DNA from: Chytriomyces cf. hyalinus JEL632
Lineage: Eukaryota; Chytridiomycota; Chytridiomycetes; Chytridiales; Chytriomycetaceae
Assembly (NCBI GenBank): GCA_025435555.1
Contig: JAIWWG010000168.1
Span: forward strand, 1 to 35,651
DNA: 35,651 nucleotides
Direction of reading: 5' to 3'
Made by a program: the position numbers and the translations under genes
Notes under the pieces: generated by a model
Told to the model about the DNA's origin: nothing
The model's database searches: none
The model's input: only the letters and a program-made list of their open reading frames with translations
In this document: in pieces, positions 30,037 through 35,651 of the stretch
Layout of the letters: every line of letters begins with the position of its first letter
Position numbering within the stretch: position 1 is the first letter of the stretch

Positions 30037-30594
30037 AAGACACAATGCAGCTTTTTTGGGGGGGAACGAAATAAAAACAGAAATAGTTTTTGTCGTGCTC
30101 TTTGGTCTGGACAATGTCTGCGGTTTCGTTTATTCCATCTTCATTTGCGGCTTCAGCGAACGACGATGTGTGCGTCTCGTTCGCAAGCAACGCATCGAAG
30201 CTGTCAAGATGTCTTCCCAGCACATCTTCATTCTTTGGGACCGCGTTGTCTGGCACTGAGGGGAAAAAATTTCCTCTCAAAAAAAAAGGAAATAAAAACG
30301 GCGAAAAACAAGTATTGGAGACCCTGGGAAAACAGAAGTCGAGAACTTTTCCAAGCTATATCAAATGAATCTCATTTGTCCACCTTAGTCGCGTAATTCT
30401 GTTTTTTTTTTTCATTTGAAATGCTCCCCCGTCACGCCGTCAACAACCACAATTGACTGGCACACATCAATGCTTGGATACTCATCCGCAATTCCCTTGA
30501 GGACTTTATTTGGTGTTTGGATGATCAAGATGAGATTGGGTCTGAACAACTGATCTTCAATGGACGAAATGCGTCTCACACAAAACCTCATTAT
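30037..30594. other. Intergenic stretch with two unassigned minus-strand open segments
   Basis: Downstream of the NDPK gene, minus-strand sequence at about 30070-30260 reads [20 protein letters not shown] and further acidic text after a good acceptor (CCCCTCAG). It has no confirmed start or stop and overlaps antisense to the NDPK 3' end. A second open segment, 30594 to about 30421, continues in the same frame beyond the stop of the F-box gene (ISSIEDQLFRPNLILIIQTP) and may be a read-through or unspliced last part of that gene. Neither can be assigned a function. Confidence 0.3.
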
Positions 30595-31842
30595 TCATAC
30601 ACCTCGGTAAACAAAACACAGTTTCTCATCACCATTACCACCATTATCATCATTACAATCATTACCATCATCACCAGTATCACCAGTATCACCAGTATCA
30701 CCAGTATCACCATCATCATCACTGTCGTCATCATCACCATCACCAGCATCACCATCACCAGCATCACCATCATCACCATCATCTTCATCATGGGTGTCCT
30801 TATGCCAGCCGTGTTTCAGAAAGTCAGAAGTGACTCCTTCCCATGCATCCAATTCCATTTCGCTCGCCCGTGATGATATCTCGCACCACACTTTCCGAAT
30901 ACGCGATCCCTTCATCCGACGCAGAATGCGACCCACCACCAGATCTGGATTGATTTCGAAACTCAGCAGTCGCGAAAACGCAAGCTCTGTCAGATTCAAG
31001 CATTGGGAAAGTTTGTTCCTTTCATGCATGTCTTGAAGACAATCCACTTGAAGGTATTGGAGCCCAGAGATGCGTGGAAGAATGTCCTGAATGTTGCCTG
31101 GCAGTGTATCTATCCAGATGAGTGAGCGGATTGGTAGCCGCGCAAGTTGTTTGGCAACACCAGACCATCTGTCGTACGCCTTGACGAGGCCGACTGTGCA
31201 AGACAAGATTCGCTTGTTCGCATCCGCGAGCCCACGCAGAAATTCGGCCCATCCTGATCCAGTGTAAATGTCGCCAGGACAAACGGACAGCACATCAGGA
31301 AGTATGCCTAGGTAGTTTAAGGCATTTGTGGAACCAGGTATATGGACGTTCCCGCCATGTTTCGAAACGATGCGTGCATACACTCCAGCAGCGTGCATGT
31401 GTTGGATCGGGAACAGGGTTGTTTTTAACTCGGCATTTGTGAACCTTGGCAAATACATGTCCGGCCAAAGCTTGGATGGCGTGTAACGTTCATTGGGGAA
31501 TCGATGAGCAAAGTCAAACATGGCTGTCGAAATATACTTGTAGTATGGCAGCGCATGGCACAGCGGCAGAATTGACTCGGCGCGAACAAACTGAAAAATG
31601 CGATCGAGGATCTCTGGCGGCATCATCTGAAATGCAGCAGAGCGGGTGATGGATCCCAGGCACGGGGCAGGGTTGTCAATTGCATTGCCAGTGGATAATT
31701 CGAATGCATCCATGCTGGTCAAAGGGCCCATCTGGAGCAATTTGCGGTAGAAATTCAGCTCGTCAAGCGCTCTTTGATGCAGCGACTGGACGTGGACAGC
31801 GTGTCGCTGACAGCATGCGCAGTTTAGGTGGCACGGAGTCAT
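30595..31842 (-). CDS. F-box protein with acidic Gly/Asp-repeat tail
   Basis: This is a single exon of 415 residues from ATG 31842. Residues 1-20 contain a Cys/His-rich start (PCHLNCACCQRH). An F-box follows at about residues 70-115 (MMPPEILDRIFQFVRAESIL). The middle has leucine-rich-like segments (LARLPIRSLIWIDTLPGNIQ; LNLTELAFSRLLSFEINPDL) that suggest an LRR-type substrate-binding region. The C-terminus is a low-complexity Asp/Gly/Thr tail encoded by a trinucleotide microsatellite, including four units of GDT. The likely role is an SCF adaptor; the substrate is unknown. The frame stays open after the TGA at 30595-30597, so the true end could be further down if an intron was missed. Confidence 0.65.
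   Translation of the reverse strand: MTPCHLNCACCQRHAVHVQSLHQRALDELNFYRKLLQMGPLTSMDAFELSTGNAIDNPAPCLGSITRSAAFQMMPPEILDRIFQFVRAESILPLCHALPYYKYISTAMFDFAHRFPNERYTPSKLWPDMYLPRFTNAELKTTLFPIQHMHAAGVYARIVSKHGGNVHIPGSTNALNYLGILPDVLSVCPGDIYTGSGWAEFLRGLADANKRILSCTVGLVKAYDRWSGVAKQLARLPIRSLIWIDTLPGNIQDILPRISGLQYLQVDCLQDMHERNKLSQCLNLTELAFSRLLSFEINPDLVVGRILRRMKGSRIRKVWCEISSRASEMELDAWEGVTSDFLKHGWHKDTHDEDDGDDGDAGDGDAGDGDDDDSDDDGDTGDTGDTGDTGDDGNDCNDDNGGNGDEKLCFVYRGV
30627..30795. repeat. ATC/ACC trinucleotide microsatellite coding an Asp/Gly tail
   Basis: Impure repeats of ATC and ACC on the plus strand, including four perfect 9-bp units of CACCAGTAT near 30673-30708. On the minus strand they encode the Asp-Gly/Asp-Thr-Gly tail of the F-box protein. 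Confidence 0.8.
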
Positions 31843-32159
31843 TGTTTTTCACTTTTAAATGGGACACATTACACTTGATTGCTGGCCCGTGTTTTGGGAC
31901 TTATTTACCTGTAAAAGGCATCAAAAAAAGAGGTGGTTTTGAGAATGACCGTGTTTAAGAAACTGCACAAAAGACACGCGCTGTTTGCCTCGACACCTCC
32001 CAGTTCCTAACGCCTCCGCTCATTTGCTTCTTTAATTTGCGGCAGCTGGTCACATGCCAAAACTCATCTGCAATGGATGCAGTTCATTGACCATTTGTGC
32101 GCAAAATAAGCAAGAGGTGACTGCCACATTATTTGAGAGTCAAATTCATGAATGTTGGT
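31843..32159. other. Intergenic stretch upstream of the F-box gene
   Basis: This 317-bp region holds the promoter of the minus-strand F-box gene. Nothing else was recognised: no gene, no TATA box. Confidence 0.4.
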
Positions 32160-32640
32160 ATGCAAAACACACTCTGTCTTTCATCATCATTGGTTTCCCT
32201 TGTACCAGCCGTGTTTGAGAAAGTCAACTTATTTATTTATCAGTGCACCATGAGACTCACAAGTGATGAATGCCCCACAAAGCGAGCTATTCTCCAGTAC
32301 CACACCATCCATACACAGTACGTCAAAGTTTTCGGATCCTTTGAAATCCCAAACCTGCCTGGACTGCCAGTAAATCGAAACAGTCCCTATAGGCTCAATA
32401 AGTCAATTCTAGGGAAACCACCGTCATCTTAAAGCTCAAGTGACTGCAGAATTGATCTGCTGGGTAAAGAATCCGGTTTGAGAGGGATTCGAACACCCTC
32501 AAGATTATCTGCGCCCGAGGAAACTGCTCAATGTCCGAAAATCTCAAGCAAACGGCACCATAGTCCTGTGGGACGTTCGAAAACCATTTCTTGGAGTGAT
32601 TCTCCAAAAGTTGCTCGCCGACATACTTGGAAGCAAACTT
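32160..32640 (-). pseudogene. Degraded relative of the adjacent F-box gene (fragment)
   Basis: Near 32180-32226 the DNA matches 30782-30828 of the F-box gene over about 45 bp. On the minus strand this reads VDFLKHGWYKG against SDFLKHGWHKD, with stops on both sides and a short ATG-rich remnant where the microsatellite should start. Further upstream (32395-32607, minus) an open segment with SDIEQFPRAQIILRVFESL recalls the open segment below the F-box gene stop (SSIEDQLFRPNLILI), though weakly. No complete frame exists. It is probably an old partial duplicate. Confidence 0.4.
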
Positions 32641-32747
32641 AGTATGAGTAGTGATACTGCCCGTCTTTAGTCATACCCAAGTCCGGACTGCCCAATAAAA
32701 AAAAACATTTTGTTTTTTGAAGGGGAAAAAGTTAAAATAAAAAGAAG

Positions 32748-33798
32748 ATGCCAAAACACGTGCGACGCAAGCAACAATCTAAAGCGCGAGAACCAAGCAG
32801 CGAGTCTGACTGCCTGTCCGAATCCGATCCATCCCAACAATCCATCCAACAACAGCGAGGAGCCAAGCCGGCACGGGCGAGGAAACCAAGCGATGCAAGG
32901 ACCGTCACTAAGAAACGCAGCGCGGTAGCAAAGAAGCCTACTGTAAACAAGAGACACGAAGCGAGCGATTCGGATATGGGTGACCAAGCATCGGATGAAG
33001 ACAACGATGATGACGACGGGACAGAGGAGCGCGTTCAACGAAAAAGTGACACTTCCTCCAAACCGCACACTGGAAGCAGCAGTGGTGGTGTTGGTGGCGG
33101 TGGAGGTGAGGGCGGGAACTACAGAGTTCAGTTGGAGAAGAAGATAGCCATGGTGAGTGAGGGTGAACAACGTGCAGACTCTTCAATTTTTATTTCTTTG
33201 CAACCAGGCACGCCAGTTTCTCGAATCGTTCGCGAATGGCAGGTTGTGTTGGACACGCTGGAATGAATTCGGACATGATCTTAATCTTGCTTTGTCCCTG
33301 TCCAGACGCGCCGAGGTTGAAGCGCTCAGCAAATCGAGCGAGGTGTTTGTCAGGACCCAAAGTATGTATTCTTCTATTCCTTTGCTTCCTCTTTTCCTCA
33401 CTCAGACTCATTCTCACTCCTCAGAGAAATCCATCTCCAAGCTGCGTCAAACCCAAGATGAAACCCTCACAACCGTCACAACCCGCGTGCGCGAGTTTCA
33501 AAAAACGGCAGAGTCAAAACGAGTGCGGTTCCGCGAAATGTACTCTCAGATTGAGGATGAGAGTTTCGTGCAACCATTCCTTTTTTTTTTTTTTTTCATC
33601 TGTTCGCGTTATTTCTTTCTCACAAGCATGTTGCCAACCAACCCAGTGTCAGGATACAAGATCCAATCTGAAAATGCGATTCAAGAAATGCAGGCACACG
33701 CAGCGTCTGTGTTCAAGGAGTCTCAAAGTTTGATCAAGAAGGATCTGGGATCTGGGTCTAAGATCAAGAGTGCAATGGAGGCGTTGCTTTGTGTTTGA
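32748..33798 (+). CDS. SYCP3/Cor1-like chromosome-axis protein (candidate)
   Basis: Exons 32748-33152, 33208-33361, 33425-33562 and 33653-33798 encode 280 residues. The donors are GTGAGT, GTATGT and GTTTCG. The third intron contains a T16 run. Residues 1-125 are charged and disordered-looking (basic start, then DSDMGDQASDEDNDDDDG and a Gly run). The rest is helical coiled coil: FGHDLNLALSLSRRAEVEAL, SKLRQTQDETLTTV, RVRFREMYSQIEDE, and a C-terminal KIKSAMEALL. The order acidic tail, then FG-D-N-AL...R...K, then heptads, and the small size resemble the Cor1/XLR/SYCP3 family of meiotic chromosome cores. This is judged from remembered family features, so it is a candidate. A plain coiled-coil protein is the alternative. 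The gene structure itself is well supported. Confidence 0.6.
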
Positions 33799-33945
33799 CT
33801 TTGATGCTGTAATACTGCGTCTGCACGGTTGGGATTTGCTTTAGTTTTCCTGTACTTGTGTCTGCAACAATAATATTGTTTGATCATGAATCCTTGAGCC
33901 AAGCCCAGGGAATGCAAAATGGGAATTGTCACATTGCAAACATAC

Positions 33946-33969
33946 GCACACGCACACACACACACACAC
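33946..33969. repeat. CA dinucleotide repeat
   Basis: A run of CA units between the SYCP3-like gene and the Drc2 relic. Confidence 0.85.
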
Positions 33970-34026
33970 CTACATTCACGCAGCTTACACTGCGCCGCAC
34001 CAAACAAACTTTGAATCAAAGTCCAA

Positions 34027-34783
34027 ATGGCCAAAAAGGGAAAGAAAGAAAACGGCGTCAAAACCGAGGCGCAGCTTCTCAAAGACGAGGAAGTGCGACG
34101 CAAGCTTTTGGAGGAAATGAAGGCAAACGCCAAGGTTCAATTCTATTCTTTTTCTTCTTGAAGTCTTGGTTGTGTATTGAATGTTGGAGTGCTGCAGGAG
34201 AAGCAGCTGAACGAGGAAAAGAACTCGAAACTCAACAACCTCAAAATTCAAGCAAGATGGCGCGAGATTATGAAGACTGGTCGCCCCTCTTATTCATACT
34301 CCCATCAACTGCCTAGAATGCTCACCCTAATCCACTCTTCACAGTAAGGGTCAAGGAGCTCAAAGACCAAGTCAAAGCGCTGCACCAAATCTACGACCAC
34401 CGCATGGACCGCAAACAAGCCGCAACAGCGCTTCTCGAATGGCGATCTCCAGGAAGCTGAGGAGCAGTTATCGACTGCGTTGCAGTCACACTGCATCAAC
34501 ACCTACACGCTGATTGATCAACTTAAACACGTTGCAGACACAGTTTCGAAATGAGTTGGGAATGCTGAAGGCCGAGTTTCATACAGAGCGGTGATTTGGA
34601 TTTATTTGAAAATGAAGGGAAAGCCTTCTGATCATCTCGTTACAGTGCAAAACTGCAAATACAGAGCGCACTCGAAAAACGGAAATCCTTGGAATCATCG
34701 CTCGAATGGAGCTCAAATTCCAGGAAACCTAAGCCGATGCAAAACACGAATATTCCTCACAAAAAGATGAAATCAAAAACAAG
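34027..34783 (+). pseudogene. Drc2/CCDC65 (nexin-dynein regulatory complex) relic, 5' part
   Basis: Exon 1 (34027-34134, MAKKGKKENGVKTEAQLLKD), exon 2 (34198-34279, NNLKIQARWREIMKT) and the start of exon 3 (from 34345, VKELKDQVKALHQIYDHRMD) splice cleanly. They resemble the start of Drc2/CCDC65, a coiled-coil subunit of the axonemal nexin link. Further on, family-like pieces appear in changing frames: GDLQEAEEQLSTALQSH, then LQTQFRNELGMLKAEFHTER, then ILGIIARMELKFQET followed by TAA and ADAKHEYSSQKDEIKNK. At least three single-base shifts and one in-frame stop are seen, and they are not all in homopolymers. The last exon ends at 34783 with a GTACCC donor. An inverted-repeat element begins 12 bp later, and no further Drc2 sequence follows in the window. 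The full family length is about 480 residues; only about 200 are present. Confidence 0.7.
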
Positions 34784-34794
34784 GTACCCCCTTC

Positions 34795-34866
34795 GAAATT
34801 TTGAGCTCTCCTTTATGTTGAGTACATGAGGAGACCACTGGTCCACCTTGACCAGGATCTGCAACA
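34795..34866 (+). repeat. Left inverted repeat arm
   Basis: Begins GAAATTTTGAGCTCTCC and ends GATCTGCAACA. It pairs with the reverse complement of 35057-35128 with substitutions near 34797, 34818, 34833 and 34860. Confidence 0.8.
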
Positions 34867-35056
34867 ACCAAGTGTTCATTCTACAAGCAGCACTTTTGTC
34901 CAGGGTCTCTTGATGCCAACAGAAGAGCTAGTAGAGGCCCCATACCATGCCATTGGCAGCAGGGGGCAAAGGCAAAGAAGAAAACGACCAAGACATGGGC
35001 AAGCCTGCATGTGATTTGAAGTTAAAAAAAAGAATAAAAAAAGAAACAGGCAGACA

Positions 35057-35128
35057 TGTTGCGGATCCTGGTCAAGGTGGACCAGTGGTTTCCTCATGTA
35101 CTCAGCATAAAGGAGAGCTCAAAATCTC
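35057..35128 (-). repeat. Right inverted repeat arm
   Basis: Begins TGTTGCGGATCC on the plus strand and ends AGCTCAAAATCTC. It is the reverse complement of the left arm apart from about four substitutions. Confidence 0.8.
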
Positions 35129-35651
35129 TAGAATGCATGAAGATGTGGGAAACAGGTATTTGAGCACCTGCAGACCCCATACGTAACAAAGATGTGAAAT
35201 CCACACGACTTTGTGTAAGTATAGACAAGCCACGGGGACAGTAACACACCGTCAATCACACACACAGGTCTCTGGCACATCTGTCAAGCCCTATAAGCAC
35301 CCAGGTGCCATCCATGGCTATTTATTGTCAGTAGATGAGAAGTTGTGAAGCATCTCGCCAAGACCCCAATAAATCTTTAATTACACAAAGTTGGGACCTT
35401 AAGCGATCCACCACAATAACATAACATCATCACATGACACCCTCACCAAGTCGTCATAAGGTGTCAGACTCTATTACTCTAGAGAATACCAACAGTACTA
35501 AGCCAAACTACCTGCAACACCAAGCATTTGGAAGAAACACACCAGTACATAGCTTGTGTAGTTGAAACAAAGGTTTGAGCCTGGATAGGCGGCACTTGAG
35601 GACCCAGATCTTGCATAAGCAAAGTTCAAAGTTAGTACACCACAGTCAAAC
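35129..35651. other. Gene-free stretch at the right edge
   Basis: This 523-bp stretch has no open frame above about 60 codons with any recognisable product. Unlike the rest of the window it shows no splice-like or coding texture. It may belong to a larger repeat that also contains the foldback arms. Confidence 0.4.

Larger units (their letters stand above)
34795..35128. mobile_element. 334-bp foldback/MITE-like element with 72-bp inverted repeats
   Basis: The two ends (34795-34866 and 35057-35128) are inverted copies of each other. By eye they differ at about 4 of 72 positions. The 190-bp centre has no significant open frame. Long terminal inverted repeats around a short non-coding core are typical of non-autonomous DNA transposons (MITE or foldback type). 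No target-site duplication was recognised. It sits in what would be an intron of the Drc2 relic. Confidence 0.6.

Noticed and set aside
29867-30280. Antisense open frame over the 3' end of the NDPK gene
   Set aside because: Only the part outside the NDPK exon looks protein-like. The rest is a shadow of the NDPK coding strand, and no start or stop could be fixed, so it is mentioned only as an unassigned segment.
32470-32500. A tRNA T-arm-like GTGTTCGAATCCC on the minus strand
   Set aside because: The stem does not pair properly and no A box or acceptor stem is found upstream.
1-35651. CRISPR arrays, bacterial operons, rRNA genes or phage modules
   Set aside because: Genes are intron-containing and eukaryotic throughout. 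No direct-repeat and spacer pattern or rRNA-like sequence was seen.

Overview
This is nuclear DNA from a fungus, most likely a flagellated early-diverging one (a chytrid or a close relative). The fungal signs are a mitofissin (Atg44-type) gene and two GH18 chitinase genes. The flagellar sign is a Drc2/CCDC65-like relic of the axonemal nexin-dynein regulatory complex. Most genes carry GT-AG introns, and nearly all are 48-106 nt long (two are longer, 223 and 247 nt). Neighbouring genes are often less than 100 bp apart. All identities come from reading translations and splice signals by eye; no database search was run.

Layout. 1-1151 (-): 5' part of an F-box/ankyrin-type gene. 1189-1631 (+): mitofissin-like gene with one frameshift. 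1795-3648 (+): tandem pair of multi-pass membrane proteins, the first frameshifted. 3817-7259 (-): a large unidentified protein, divergent from 7803-9601 (+), a Sel1-repeat/F-box protein. 9614-12304 (-): a Q/P-rich coiled-coil protein, divergent from 12595-13302 (+), a Gly/Ala-rich protein. 13569-15599 (+): SEC61 alpha in seven exons, intact. 16078-17353 (-): a low-complexity protein. 17678-19233 (-): XAP5/FAM50, intact in seven exons. 19264-21838 (-): a decayed kinesin. 22037-24073: a chitinase copy cut in two by a small inversion. 24351-26257 (+): its intact paralogue. 26800-27858 (-): Bos1/membrin SNARE, head-to-head with 27925-29023 (+), mitochondrial uL22. 29080-30036 (+): mitochondrial-type nucleoside diphosphate kinase. 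30595-31842 (-): an F-box protein with an acidic Gly/Asp tail, with a degraded relative at 32160-32640. 32748-33798 (+): a SYCP3/Cor1-like protein. 34027-34783 (+): a Drc2 relic that ends at a 334-bp inverted-repeat element. 35129-35651: no gene seen.

The housekeeping genes (Sec61, Bos1, uL22m, NDPK, XAP5) read through without error. The lesions are concentrated in the kinesin, Drc2 and chitinase copies, so many of them are probably real decay. The single-base shifts in mitofissin and in the first membrane gene lie in A-runs and could be sequencing errors.

I found no convincing new multi-gene system. The most notable observations are the micro-inversion that splits the chitinase, the SYCP3-like gene, the foldback element next to the Drc2 relic, and the kinesin relic that has lost its nucleotide switch motifs.
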